Below, in pieces: positions 24,113 to 47,413 of a DNA stretch of 64,000 bases. The notes below the pieces were generated by a model. It had not been told where the DNA came from and searched no databases. It worked only from the letters and a program-made list of their open reading frames with translations. How positions within the stretch are numbered: the first letter of the stretch is position 1; every line of letters begins with the position of its first letter. Source of the stretch: Brachypterus glaber (taxonomy: Eukaryota > Arthropoda > Insecta > Coleoptera > Kateretidae). The stretch lies in assembly GCA_958510825.1 (NCBI GenBank), contig OY294045.1:8545916-8609915 (forward strand). Direction: 5' to 3'. A program made the translations under genes and the position numbers.

Positions 24113-24949
24113 AAAGTTTGATTTTATTGAAATATCTTTGACTATATGGATCTCAATATTTTTTATTTTCGCAATGGAGCTCTCTACAACTAGAATTATG
24201 AAACAAAAGACGTCTACCCTATCTCTATCTCATTTGTGCTACACTTTCCAGCCAACCAAATAAATACTGTATTTGTTTTTCATATAATATGATAATTCTA
24301 CTAAAATTTAGATGGCGCCAGTAATTTCTTTAATAAAAATAATACAGTTACACTTTTCGCCCGGCCAAGTAAATATTATATTTGTTCAACAAAGAACAAA
24401 TACAAAATTTGTTTGGTTGGGTGGAAGTGGGAGTGTATGTATGTATTCTATCCTTTTTGGGTAGAACTTTTGTCCCTGTCTAATCTAACGGGAGAAATCG
24501 CCATTGGGTCAAAATAAAATTTGTTAAAAATTCTATAAAAAAAAATCTAAGGTAACTTTTGACAAGTTATTCTTATCTTGAGTATAACAAGAATTAATAT
24601 TTTATTGATAGCCATCAGTAGAACTATTTTTCAAAAATAATTTTTGTGAGCACTTTAAAAGCGTTTATAAATAACATTGAATTTTGATGTATTTATTCGA
24701 TAAATACTATTTATATCGATTTATATTTACTCATAACTTCAATATTTGTATTCGGTTTAATTCTGATTTGTTATAATTTATCGTTTTCATAGATGATTTG
24801 CAATAATTAATAATATTTTGTACAATTCATTGACCTTACGTTTAAACTTGAAATGTCTGGTACAAAGGAATTCCTTTAAACAATGTTAAAGTTAAACAAA
24901 AGACGAATCAGTTCTGAAAAAACGCTTTTGGACCAAAATAATTTTTGAT

Positions 24950-25302
24950 TCATGTACTTACCTAAGCCAGATAACTTGATTAAGGTGTCACACAAATATT
25001 ACGGCAGGTTAAAATTTTTTTAAATGCCGCTAAACTTGATTCTGTGGACCTGTAATATTAAACTAACAAGATAAAATGATAAAATTGTGGTTATACCATA
25101 AGGCGTTATTTGGTTATTACTTAATGCTTAAAGTTTAACAAAGATTTTCTTTAGTATTTCGTTTAAAATAAGGTTGGTTGGACTCTTGGGCGCTGAAATA
25201 AAAATATTACTATATTCATTTTTTATAAATTTATCTTAGTGCGTTGTGACGTCAGCAGCTTACCGATGGAAGGACAACTATAATTTAGCTAAGATGACGT
25301 TA
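24950..25302 (+). repeat. Family G, middle fragment
   Basis: Matches the interior of 32005-32890 from the GGATAACTTGATTAA region to GATGACGTT. Confidence 0.7.
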
Positions 25303-25618
25303 ATGAATGAAGTTAAACCGTTAGTGAGATATGAAGTGATCAATATTCTAAAAATGCCCTTTAAAAGTACGCTAGCTCCCTTAAAAAGCAATTTAGCTCA
25401 AACGTCCATACAAACTTTTTCTCACTTTTTGACGTAAAATCTGAATATCTAAAAACAATTTTGAAATATGTCATATTTTTTTTGTTAAAACAAATGAAAA
25501 TCGTTTTTCTCAAAAACGCATCGATAGATTTTTTTAAATTTGCATGGTCTTAAAAATGCAAATTATGAAAAAAAAACTTGGGTTGTATAAAACTTGAGCT
25601 AAATGTTGTTTCCAGACC
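25303..25618. repeat. Family C, right half only
   Basis: Matches 5233-5555. The left half is missing; the copy is joined directly to a family G fragment at 25302. It ends 118 bp before the first SMG1 exon seen. Confidence 0.75.
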
Positions 25619-25735
25619 AGTGTGCTCAAAACTAAAGATTCCTACCAAATCCTTCTGAGGGAATTTTCGATTTGGTTAAAATGATGTTATCGTAAAATTA
25701 AATCCGAAAATAAAATCAATTTTCTTTTGTTTCAG

Positions 25736-36190
<10,455 letters not shown>

Positions 36191-36446
36191 GTTAGAAAAT
36201 AACGTACGGCAAAGAGCTGCCTGTGGATCTTCCTCAACTAAATAAGTAGCGAAAAGCGCGCCGGCGAAAAGAGCATTTAAAGCGCATGATCGAGCAAGCA
36301 AAACGTCATCTATTCACTAGTTTCTCAGAATCAAGACGCACAGTTTTATTCTTTATGCAAGAGGGTCAAAAAAAAATTGTTAAAAAAATACGTAAAAGTC
36401 GTTAAAAAGCTGGAATTGGAAAAAATTCACATAATTTTGCATCACT

Positions 36447-36497
36447 AATAAAACTATGCTCCTTGAAGGCGAAAAATATATAGTAAAGTATAATAAA
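36447..36497 (+). terminator. Likely SMG1 polyadenylation signals
   Basis: Two AATAAA hexamers, at 36447-36452 and 36492-36497, lie 257 and 302 bp after the SMG1 stop codon on the same strand. Either could direct 3'-end formation. The genome is AT-rich, so chance occurrence is possible. Confidence 0.4.
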
Positions 36498-38553
36498 ACA
36501 AAACAGTTATGCTGCTTTTTTTGTATCTTTGATACCAACAAAGTATTGTCTGAGACGACAATGTTTAATAAGTATACAATGGTTTGGTATAGTTGTATGT
36601 AAAATCATTGTCAAATGTTTGACAAACTGCGCCCAAAATGTATGGGCAGTAAATGTTTCATGAAATCTTAATTGATTAAATTTCAAGAGAGTATGAACAA
36701 CGCTGATTGGTGCTGAGTGACAAACTCAAAAATGAAGGATAGACTATTTTTATTTCTAGATAAAAGTTATTTCAAATTCAACTGCATCTTACAATAATAA
36801 AATGAACTGAATTCTTATCTAAGAAAAAACATAATAATTTTTACATACTATACTATACTTTTAAAAAATTGTCTCGTAAAATCATGCCTCAGTTATATTT
36901 TTAGTCACAAGTCGTCACTCAAGTGCAAAAGTCGTATGTCAAAATTTTACTTTGTTGTTCTAAATTGTAGGAAACATAGATTAAATGATATTTAACTTCA
37001 CACTTTACACAGTGTAAAGTTTAATGTCAGACGTCCTATTAAATTGTGGCGTTTTATTAAAATGCCATAATTTAGCACAAAAATAAAACAGTAAAATTTT
37101 GACATATGACCTTTTGCACGTTGAGTGACGAAGTTATATATTTTCATGCAGTTTTGATACAATATTGCATGAAACATAATATTATACATAACTTGTATAG
37201 TCGGTTTCACATTTATAGTAGAATAATAAATACGTATTTCTTATTCTTATTCACCTAACACAAATCACGCGTTTTTTGACGTTATTATTATAGTTATTAT
37301 TACCAGTTAATTTGGACCTAATTACCTACAATTTCCTCTAAACAAAAGTTTTCTACTCTTTTTTGTTTTTGACATAGAGCTCCACACATGCATTTTTGTA
37401 GCATAACAACATTTTTAAATGCCAAAATTAAAAATAAATATATTTATTTTCGCTCGATGCACAGAACACAAAAAAAAAACAAATTAAAGCCGGTCCAGTA
37501 AATATTTATTGCTACAAATGCCTTGTGGGTGTGGCTAAACCTTATGTGAAATATGATTGGATAGGGTCGATAGTTAACTGGCTAGAATCAGTCCACGTGG
37601 ACTGGATAAAAATAAATTAGTTTAAATGAGTCTAAAATTATGCAACGTCCCGATTGGACGAACAGTTTGACACGTGCCAGATAAAAATATTCGCTGTTAA
37701 AAAAAAATCTCTTATAACTCTGGCAGCGACTATAACTAAAAACATGTAGGCGGTTGAATATTCAAGATTTACTTGAAACTTCACACTTCACACTTCGACG
37801 TTTTAAGTCCTTTATAATTATATATATTTTATATAGACTGTAGAACGTTTTTGTGCAAAAATTAAATAGAGGGAATGTAAGTCCCAAGAAAAAATGGTCT
37901 ATCGTTTATTCTTTGGTTTATCAGTTAGTCCCATTTCAGCATAGTCCATATTAAAGGTTTCGAAATATTGATTGTAGCCTTTACTAAACACCCTAAGGTA
38001 CAATGTTCATGGTAGAAACAGTTTCATGTACTGTGTGTTACCATCATGTACTAAAAACCGTTCACAATGCTTAAAATGTTTTATGTTTAATTATTTTTTT
38101 AAAATAATTTCTTTAACCACCTCCAGATTTAACTAAATTAGCTTCTAAATATAAAAAAACATGTTTTTTTAGTTTTTAAAGGAAACCGAAATTGTCATTT
38201 TAAAAATATAACAATTTTTAATTGGATAACTTATAATATTAAAATATGTTTAAAATGTTATGTACCATTTTAAGCAAAGTGAACGCAAATACTAAAGTAA
38301 ACTTTTTTTTTGCTAAGAAAGTTTTTATTTTATCATTATATTTGATTTTGATAACACAGTAATATGAGTTAAATAGGTGTATATTAAATGTAAAATGTAA
38401 CAACCATACATATAAAAAATGAGTCAGTAAAGTTAAAAATAGGAATTCATTAAAGATCAAGGTTTTTAGAAGGTATAAAAATAAAAGTACAAATTAAACT
38501 TTTCTAAATTTAGGTAACAAATTAATTTTTTGAATATCTATAGGTAAATGAGA
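36498..38553. other. Spacer downstream of SMG1
   Basis: AT-rich, with the MITE at 36912-37131. No gene recognised. The spacer up to 46596 holds mainly the mobile elements listed. Confidence 0.6.
36912..37131. mobile_element. MITE with 40-bp inverted repeats
   Basis: Arms CGTCACTCAAGTGCAAAAG...TCAAAATTTTACT and complement. Interior contains the palindrome ACTTTACACAGTGTAAAGT. AGTTATAT occurs on both outer sides, with an extra 15 bp on the left. Confidence 0.7.
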
Positions 38554-39393
38554 CTAGGTATAACGCCGGTTGTGCCAACCCCTCCACTTTCCATCTAGGC
38601 CACGCCCCTACTTTAATAGCTCCCATAACGACTGTTAAAACAGCTCTCTTATGGGTGCTATTAAAAAAGAGGCTATTAAAGTAGGAACGCTTTTCTTGAA
38701 TACAAATTAAGTTTTAGTGACTTGCCAAAGAAAACCAAGAGTAAATCCTGCTAGTAGGAGGTCTACACATTATAAAACCATTAATAGTAGAATCTAAGGT
38801 GCCCTGTTTCTGAAGATAATGGACTTTTTTCCTTAGAAATGACCATAGCGGACTTAATAAAACTTTATTTTATACTGTTTTAGATTATTCTATATAACTT
38901 TTGGTCAGAGATTTAAAATTAAAAAAATTCGTTTGGACTTTAATAACGCGAGGGTATGAAGTGTATGAATTTTGGTCAATTTGCGTGACGTGTTTTATGG
39001 ACGACCCCTAATATAATACAATAATTCAGTAATAAGAATTGTTTGACAAATAATTTGTCATTAATCGATACAATAATATGCATATTTTTTGATAAAATAA
39101 GATGCAAAAAACCTCAGTGGTACTTTATTCCGAAATGGAAATTAATAGTCCGTTTCTGTGAATCGATTTAAATTATCTGATCAAAATTTGTATAGAATAA
39201 GCTAAAACATTATAAAAGGAAGAACTATTAAGTTGATTTAACTGCCAATGATTTTATAATGTGTAGACTTCGTACTAACTGTTGGTTTTCGTTGGCAAGT
39301 CACTAAAACTTAATTTGTATTTAATATTAGCGTGTAGGGGGCGTGGCCTAAATGGAAAGTGGAGGGGGTTGTCACAGTCGGCGCTATACCTAC
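38554..39393. mobile_element. Long foldback with hAT-like 8-bp duplication
   Basis: Ends CTAGGTATAACGCCGG and CGGCGCTATACCTAC. Flanks AAATGAGA (38546-38553) and TAATGAGA (39394-39401) match in seven of eight. Arms of about 350 bp include CCACTTTCCAT..TAGGCCACGCCCC and AAGTTTTAGTGACTTGCC. No ORF. Confidence 0.8.
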
Positions 39394-39860
39394 TAATGAG
39401 AATATAAATAGATATCGCAGACTATCATTTGAGCATAAAAAAACTTAAATTAAAAACATTTTTACTTATTATCAGGTATATTTTTTCCTCCAACTGTAAC
39501 AAAAAGTTTAGAATGAACGAATTTAACTGACTCAACTAAATTTGATGTTAAAAGAAGCAAATTAGAAAATATTCTAATTTCTAAAAACGATTATTTTTTT
39601 CGATTCACCTCAAATTCTTTTTATAGATGTTAGTATAACAATGTATCTTTTACTTTTAGGTATTTTTTCATTCATTTTGTGGTGATTGTTTAATTTTTTA
39701 GTTTAAGAACATGTAATAAATATTTTCAACATCTAGTTTCAAACACTATACACGGTTCGCCGTTTTTCACTTTCAGTTTTCCTGTACAATTGGTTTACTT
39801 ATAATTTCAATATTAATTTAAAACCAAAAATCAAATAATTTATCAGGCGAATAATTTTTA

Positions 39861-40695
39861 ACCGGATTCCAGAAAAGGAGGAGGTTATCAATTCGACGTG
39901 TGACTTTGTTTTTTTTTATGTTTAATCCCACATAACTTTGGATCGGATTAACGGCAATGGAGAAAACTATTTGCAACTTAAAGAGGGCATTCATAAGGTG
40001 GTCCTGTTTTAATTTGATACTCGGATAATGCCGGGTAAGCCGGATAATTAAGATAAATCTCTAATTTTAAATCAATTTCACTTAAAAACAGCATAATTTG
40101 GTTCTAATATTAACCAGATTTTAAGAAAAATATCGGATAACTCGATTAAGGGGCCACCCAAATATTACAGAAGGCTAAAACTCTTTTAAATGTCGCTAAA
40201 CTTGATTTTGTGGACCTGAAATATTAAAATGCCAAGAGAAAATGATAAATTGTTTTATTATACTATAAGGCGTTATTTGATTATTACTTAACGCTTATAG
40301 TTTAACTAAGATTTGCTTTGGTATTTCGTTTAAAATAGGGTTGGTTGGACTTTTGGGCGCTTAAATATAAATATTACTAGATTCATTTAAATTTAAAAAT
40401 TTATCATGGTGCTTTGTGACGTCAGCAGCTTACCGATATGGAAGGACAACTATAATTTAGCGTAGATTACGTTACATATCTACAAGTTTTGTGTCTTTAA
40501 AAAGTAAAAAAAAAATAACAACAAAAATTAACCGACTTCTATGTATCTAAAAAGTAAAAAATAAGTCTTTGCCAATTTTACAGCAAACAATTTAACAACA
40601 AAAATAATGTTTTGTATTTAAGGAATGGTGAAATTAGCACCAACTGTTTTTTTTTTTATTTTTTTACTTTTTAGAGACAGAAGTCAGTTCATTTT
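39861..40695 (+). repeat. Family G, fourth copy
   Basis: More diverged copy with the same order of segments: GGAGGAGGTTATCAATTCG start, TGACGTCAGCAGC middle, terminal hairpin with GAGACAGAAGTC. Confidence 0.75.
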
Positions 40696-41467
40696 TTTTT
40701 ATTATTTGTGAAAAAGTAATCACATAACCACCGTAACTTTTTAATAAATAGGTTAGTTTAAACAAACATTACATTTTCTTATTCATTAAGAAAATAAGAC
40801 TGTTTAATCTAAAAATACAAAAAAAAATAAAAAATATATTTTATTTATTTTTTTTTTATTTTTTTTATTTAAATAGTTTTTCAAAATTGTTTTTTAATTC
40901 TTAGTTTTTCTGTAATTTTATATTAAACCGTCTTTCGCTTTCAATGAATAAGTAAGAGAATGCAACTTTGGTTCAAATTGACCTCTTTATTCAAAAGTTA
41001 TGGAGGTCACGTAACCCTTTTTTGTGACATACAAATTTTTGCCTATAGATTATTTTATATTTGGTTTTAAATCAAAGTCGAACTAAAGGTGAATATTCGA
41101 ACCGTGTATAGCGTTAGCTAAAACCGGCTATAATGCAAAAAATGTCATCTTTTTTGAGGCACCTAGGAAACAAAGGATATAAGTGATAGAAATAGAACGA
41201 ACAAAAAAAATAGAAAAGTTTTTAAAATTGGTAGAACAGTATTTTAGACCTTCCTCATGACCTTTCTAAAATCCCCCAAATAATTTGTGGTGATCTCGCG
41301 CTGCCATCTTAATTTTAACCACTTTAGACCTACTTGTAAATTTTTAAAATGCTTTAAAGTACCAAGTTTGGTCAATCAACTAGATTTTTTTTGCCAAAAT
41401 ATTGTTTTTTAAGAAGTTACCTTGATGGAACCCCATTATACCGTTAGCGCTTATTAGTACATTAATA

Positions 41468-42602
41468 CAGGGTGTTCCAGAACTCGCGTAGAGAAATTTT
41501 AGAGGTGATTCTACATACATCAAGATGAAAAAAGTTTGGTCCGAAAACGAGCCCTAATGGAGCTAAAGCCCTTCTAAGATTTCCCCTAAAAAAGAGTTTT
41601 TATTTAATACGTCTTTTACCCTATTACCACACTAACGAATTTTTGCACATGCCTTAGCATTGATAAAGGCTATCATTTTATGTAATTTTTATTTGGTAAT
41701 TTTAACCAGGGACGTGCAAAATAGGGGGCTATGTCACTTTTTTGCCCCAAACTTTTTTATCTGTTTTTTTTTTGACATTTTCTCAATAAAATATAATTCT
41801 TTAGTTAAAAATACATAAAAAAGGTACTCCTAGTGTAACACCATAAAACCAACCGTTTTCGAGAAAACTGCAGTTCAAGAGATTTTTTCACGACGAGGCG
41901 TCTTGGGTCTGAGCGTCAAAAATAGGAACTAAAAATTGCGCCAATAAAATTTTTAATATTGCAGGGCGATCCAACATTAAAAAATATAAAAAAGTTCTTA
42001 TACACCTAGGTTAGAAATACAATTTTAATAGTACTACAGGGTCTTAAAAAGTAACCTTTCCTAAGTGGGCGTAGCTCCCTTAAAATCCATTTGTGTATGG
42101 GAACTTTTTTTTAGTTTTTAATTATTGCATTATTAAAATTTTTATTGGTGCAGTTTTTAGTTTCTATTTTTGATGCTCTGAACGTGAAAAAATCTCTTTA
42201 ACTGCAATTTTCTCGAAAACGGTTAGTTCTACGGTGTTATACTAAGAGTACCTTTTTATGTATTTTTAACTAAAAAATCAATTTTATTGAGAAAATGTCA
42301 AAAAAATACAGCTAAAAAAGTTTGGGGCAAAAAAGTGACAGCCCTACCATTTTGCACGTCCCTGGTTAAAATTACCCAATAAAAATTACATAAAATGATA
42401 GCCTTTATCAATGTTAAGGCATGTGCAAAAATTCGTTACTGTGGTTAATAGACTAAAAGAAATAATAAATAAAAACTCTTTTTTAGGGGCGCTCTTAGAA
42501 GGGCTCGTTTCCGGACCAACCTTTATAGGAGCTTTTTTTTTTCTTATTTTTGTATGTAGAATCACCTTTAACATTTCTCTACGCAAGTTCTGGAACACCC
42601 TG
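41468..42602. mobile_element. Foldback H2, about 1.1 kb, mariner-like
   Basis: Starts CAGGGTGTTCCAGAACT and ends with the complement, TA at both sides. Arms of about 480 bp stay complementary with few changes: ACGCG/AAGTTC ends, GTAGAATCACCT, TGCACGTCCCTGG, TTTTCTCGAAAACGG. No transposase frame. Confidence 0.88.
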
Positions 42603-43374
42603 TATTTACGTTAAAAAATCAGATATAATTAACGTATCTAACTTTTCACAAAATCTTAACTTAAAATAGCATATTAAAAATGGCTACTTACATATTCTTT
42701 GGCATCTAGAAACTTTAAAGTTTTTATCGTTAAACCCTTCATTAACCAGGTGGAGTGTGACCAACCCTAGTGAATTTATTTTAAACAAAAAACATTTAGT
42801 CTAATTCTAAGTATCTCAGAATATTTAAAAATGCGTTTTATATATTTTTTTATAACTACCTAAATAAACTTTATTACATATAGGTTTAATAAACCCCACG
42901 TAATGGTTTTTCACCTGGTTAACGGAGGGTTAAAAGCATAAAAAATAGTAATTTATTATTTTTATAAAACACTTGTGCAGTTGGTAAGCATTATACTTAA
43001 TTGTTTACATAACATTTTACATCAGTAATATTTCTTTTTTGTATTTGCAGGTAATGATAAAAAGTGAGATAATTTTGACTTTAAAGTATTTATTACTAAT
43101 TCTTTATGTTCTAAAACTTAAATATATAGTATACTAAATATATTAGTTTTTTTTTTCATTTCCGAAATCCACAAATTAACAGTGAACTTCAAAACACCTA
43201 AAATGCCATAAAAGGATTTTTTTTTCAAAAAAGTTGGCACCAATAACAACGTTGTTTAAATTTTTTTTTAAACCTAGGAGACTGACCCACGATTTTTTTT
43301 TTGTCATATATGAAATAAGAGATATTATTAGTCCAGTTGGTTTTTACTAATTTTTTTTGCAAAAGTACTAACAC

Positions 43375-43857
43375 CAGGGCTGACGGGATATTCCGAAAAG
43401 TCCCGGACAGGTTATTTACCGGTAAAAACCAGGCCACAATTGCCCAAATACTGGGAAAAATCAAGTGGTTTTTACCGGTATTTACCAGAGTAAAAACCGG
43501 GAAAAATTGGGAAAACCCTCGAGAAAAACCTACATTTTTAATAAAAAAATTATAATACAATACCTATGATTTTCATGGATACTAAAACCGAGTTTTAAAA
43601 TTTGCCCGCCTACTTAGTTACTAAGAACACAACTGTGAATTAAGTCGGTTTTTAATTTTTACAAATCTGTTTGAAAATATTTGCTTGCTTCTCACTCTAG
43701 CACATCACAAAATCCCAGTGGGATTTTCTTTGTGGTTTTTACCGGTATTTACCACGTAAAAACCATACGCTATTTACCACCCGGGATTTTTCTCAGTGGT
43801 AAAAACCGGAAAATACCACTGATTTTTACCGCCCTGGTTAAAACTTTGCCAGCCCTG
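43375..43857. mobile_element. hAT-like element with CCGGTAAATACC repeats
   Basis: Ends CAGGGCTGACGGG and TTTGCCAGCCCTG, flanks ACTAACAC/AGTAACAC. Inside, many direct and inverted copies of GGTAAATACCGGTAAAAACC-like words, as expected for subterminal transposase sites. 483 bp, no transposase. Confidence 0.82.
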
Positions 43858-44187
43858 AGTAACACGTTTTCGCTTGGTAAACGAGATAAGAAAAATTTAA
43901 ATTTCACTCGCTCGAAAATAAAAACCATTATTTCTGCATATGCTAAGTCATCTGTATAATTAATTGGAAACAACATGCATTTTGAAACACTCCTTTCAGA
44001 AACTTGTAACTCTGTATGAATATTTAGATGGTAGCCTCTGATTTCTTTAGTCAAAGTATTGTTTTGTAAAATTATGGATTTTACCCGATTTTTCCTTCTA
44101 CGTTTTTAATATTTTTGGAAAATGGTGGATCACATAGCCACCAGTATTCGAATGTTAAGTGAACAATTAAGAGTTTTGGACAAGCAG

Positions 44188-44626
44188 CGAGGGGCTGACC
44201 GCGTCTGAAATTTGTACAAAAGAGTTCCTTTTTACAAAGAGTTCCTCCTGTTCCTTAAGAGTTTCTCTCTGGAAGGGGTAATTTTTGGCAAATAAGCCGT
44301 AGAAATTACCGCTATGCAAGAAGCACTACTGCCAATAAGGCTCCCTCAAAAAAAAGTTTTCTCCCTGACGGTTTCAACCAAACTTGGCGCCCCTTCAAAT
44401 AAAAAATGGCGCCCCCAATTTACCTTCAAGAAAAAAAGCTTTGTCTGTCCCTGACGGTTTCTACCAAACTTGGCGCCCCTTTAAAACAAAAATTGGCGCC
44501 CCAAAATACCGAAAAAAAAGCTTTGGAAGTCCTTTTTTGCAAAGAGTTCCTCCAGGTTTCCTTAGAATTCCTCGGAGCTCCTCCTGAGTTCCTTTGGCTT
44601 GTACTTTCCTCGCGGTCAGCTCCTCG
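44188..44626. mobile_element. Family D element (D2), hAT-like
   Basis: Terminal repeats as in D1, exact 8-bp duplication ACAAGCAG (44180-44187, 44627-44634). Reverse orientation to D1, two internal GTCCCTGACGGTTT units, fewer 11-mers. Confidence 0.85.
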
Positions 44627-44973
44627 ACAAGCAGGTAGTAAAATAAAATTTGTATATTTGATATTGATATATTTAAATTAACATTACACATTATATTTAT
44701 CGAAGTATAAATCTTTTAAATTATCACAGATTAAAAACATTTTTGAATATATTTTAAATAACCACTATTCCCATATTGCATCTAATTAAAATTGGTACAT
44801 AAAAACAATACATATCCTGGCAATAAAACATCACAAATAACAATAAATATATCAAAACTAGGGATTCCAATCCTAAATTTCAGGATATCCCGAAGATTTT
44901 TTATTCGGGATTATGATCGAATATGATCCCGAAATATTTTAGAATTAATTTAAATTACGTCGCTTTTTTCGAA

Positions 44974-45098
44974 GCGACAAGTGGATGAAGGTGCTATTTT
45001 TTAACATTTTGAAATTATTGATGTATCATAGAAGGGTCTTATACCTTCTTCATTGAAATTTAAAAAAAATGTTACATCATACCTTCATCCACTCGCCG
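44974..45098. repeat. Family L palindromic repeat, copy 1
   Basis: Arms GCGACAAGTGGATGAAGGTG and complement of ATACCTTCATCCACTCGCC; interior TTTTAACATTTTGAAATT. Confidence 0.65.
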
Positions 45099-45198
45099 CA
45101 CTATGTGGTATTGAGGCTTAGAAAGTAACCATAAGTCGCTAAACAATTTGGGCTATATGATCACAAAATCTATTTAAGCTAGTTAATTGTACTGTTCT

Positions 45199-45449
45199 CA
45201 ACGAACTAATAACCCTTCTCTCTAGAATAGGCATTTCGTTTGTAAAAACTGAAAAAAACGTAGCCAACATATACATTTGTGTCTTACTCGCACAGCTTTG
45301 TTCTAACAGAGACAACAATAACAGTTACTGGTAATTGTTTTTGTTCAGGCCTGAATATACTACTATTTGTTTACAAACAAACCGAGATGATGGCGATACT
45401 TTATATTAACGGTATGCGTATTCTAGAGAGAAGAGTTGTTAGTTCGTTG
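45199..45449. mobile_element. Family E MITE, copy 4
   Basis: 251 bp with both terminal repeats and flanks ACTGTTCT/ACTGTTCC, seven of eight identical, agreeing with the 8-bp duplication of copy 2. Confidence 0.85.
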
Positions 45450-46102
45450 ACTGTTCCCTATTAGGTTTGAACATTTTTTTTTCGAATGTAATCATTTTAT
45501 AATGCAGTGACTTTTTATCCTAACGGTGCAGAAATTTTGATTCTACACGTTTTGTGATGCGAGAGTACTTAATTTTGAATCAAAATTTCTCATAAAGTTT
45601 AAAATGAAACTGTTTAGAGATAAAATCGTAAATATACGGATTATATTCAAGTGGCTATACCATGTTGGAAATTACCGCCTTATCAATTTTTTATCAAAAA
45701 GAATATTTTGACATGGTATTTAAAAATTGGCACATAGGCCATTTATGAATTAACTAATGTAAAAAAAAAATATTTTTATTCCATAAAGACTTTAATTAAA
45801 TTTTAGCAATCAATTAATTATGGTTAATTTTCGGCCCGTTGAAGACAGTGCTGCTTCAATTATATTATGGATGATTAAACCTAAAATGTCCTTGAACATT
45901 GATCAGGACTTCAGGATCAGAATCATGGAAACTGGAATCCCTAATAATAACGTCTTAAATAAAAGCATGACTAAAGCATATATAAGGATATTTTAGGATT
46001 TAAAAAATTATACTGTTGGTGTGAACAGTATTTTTGAAAGGGCCTAATAAGTGCCTGCCTGGACAAGAAAAAAAAAACTCTTATGGGTCGTAACCACTGG
46101 GG

Positions 46103-46285
46103 ACTATACTGGAAACTCAATAAAACCTGCAGTGACTCATACCTCTGCTGCTTTCGTATAAGGGGTCCGCCTTTGCGAAGCTTCGACGAAATTACGCGAG
46201 TCGCACCCGAACTGGTATGATCTTCGCCTTTTACCACACATTCGCAACTGAGTCACTGCAGGTTTTATTGAATTTCCACTATAGG
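46103..46285. mobile_element. MITE with 33-bp inverted repeats
   Basis: Arms CTATACTGGAAACTCAATAA then AACCTGCAGTGACTCA, and complement ending CACTATAG. GC-richer centre. No target duplication recognised. Confidence 0.75.
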
Positions 46286-46611
46286 GCATTTAAAAAAAAA
46301 ACACGTTTTTGAAATACCCTACCTGGGACCCTATTATTACTGTTTCAAAACTAATAGTAGATGTTACAGTGAATACTGACGGTGTAATTATTACAAACAG
46401 TGCGTTTCCTTAAAATCTAGCAAAGAGGCAAAACGCGTGAAACCTGCCACCTTTCTGCCTCGATGTCACCGATTTTGACCAAACTTGGAGGAATAGTTGT
46501 ACATCTATTAAAGTTATGTACTCTAATGCAATATTTTTCAAATTGTGCCATGCGTTGCATATACAGGGTGTCTCAATGAAGCCGAGTCGGTCGTTAGTTA
46601 GATTTACTAGT

Positions 46612-46781
46612 AAATCTAACTTAAATCTTCATTTTCCTCAACTTTCTCGCTATACAACTGACACAAAGTGTCATATAGCTGTTGCACCTCCTCAAACTGC
46701 GTCGTCTTTAAGTTATCATAGTCGCTGCCCTGACTCTATTTCCTCAACTATGGTCAACAGAGAAGAAATTTCGGGATTTAG
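46612..46781 (-). pseudogene. Decayed duplicate (alpha) of TMF1 last exon
   Basis: A second partial copy of the TMF1 terminal exon, 630 bp left of the beta copy, matching about 47790-47960. Frame is lost by small indels. It begins in the 24-bp perfect palindrome around ACTAGT at 46597-46620, also present in nearly the same form in the beta copy. Both copies are followed by the same 110-bp spacer ending in CTCATGGG. Confidence 0.8.
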
Positions 46782-47082
46782 CAAAGACAACAATCCCAAT
46801 TTAGTTTTTGCACTTAATTGAATAGTGTTACGTAACTTTGTATAAATAATCGTTTTCGATCTCTTAGGCATATAGGCCAAGTCTAGATATTACAAGAATC
46901 TAAACTCATGGGAGGTACCTTCTCAGAGAACCCAGAATGTATTTTAATTAAGCCCAGAATTAAATGTTGGCGAATCAGAGTCAACATATGGGCAAATAAA
47001 CTCCTAAAACTGTGACTCTTAGTTAGTTCTGACTTAGAAAATTGCGTACAAAATTACCTAGAATTAAGCTTAAATCCGAATC

Positions 47083-47413
47083 CTATTATTAATTTTTATT
47101 AAGCCTTTGCTGACGTAATAGCTAAGGACACCAAACTAATCTGGTGTCCTTAGTAATAGCTCATTCATTTGACCTTTATACATTTCCTTAACATCTAGCT
47201 TTTAACATAATGATGAAGAGTTAAAGTTAGATTTACTAGTAAATCTAATTTTAACTCTTTATTTTCGTCAACTTTCCCGCCATACAACTGACACAAAGTG
47301 TCATATAGCTGTTGCACCTCCTCAAACTGCGTCTTTATGTTATCGTAGTCGCTGCCCTGACTCTATTTCCTCAACTATGGTCAACACAGAAGAAATTTCG
47401 AGATTTAGCAGAC
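47083..47413 (-). pseudogene. Decayed duplicate (beta) of TMF1 last exon
   Basis: About 80% identical by eye to 47717-47966, including the stop region, the segment around GACACAAAGTGTCATAT and the flanking spacer. It is broken by a 30-bp hairpin insertion at 47130-47159, by an extra palindromic stretch near 47224-47247 and by small indels, and lacks the acceptor end of the exon. It is part of a tandem duplication with a period near 630 bp. Confidence 0.85.

Larger units (their letters stand above)
44864..45945. mobile_element. Possible hAT-like element enclosing L1 and E4
   Basis: Ends TAGGGATTCCA and TGGAATCCCTA, 11-bp inverted repeats; flanks ATCAAAAC/ATAATAAC agree only in part. Low confidence. 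Confidence 0.4.
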
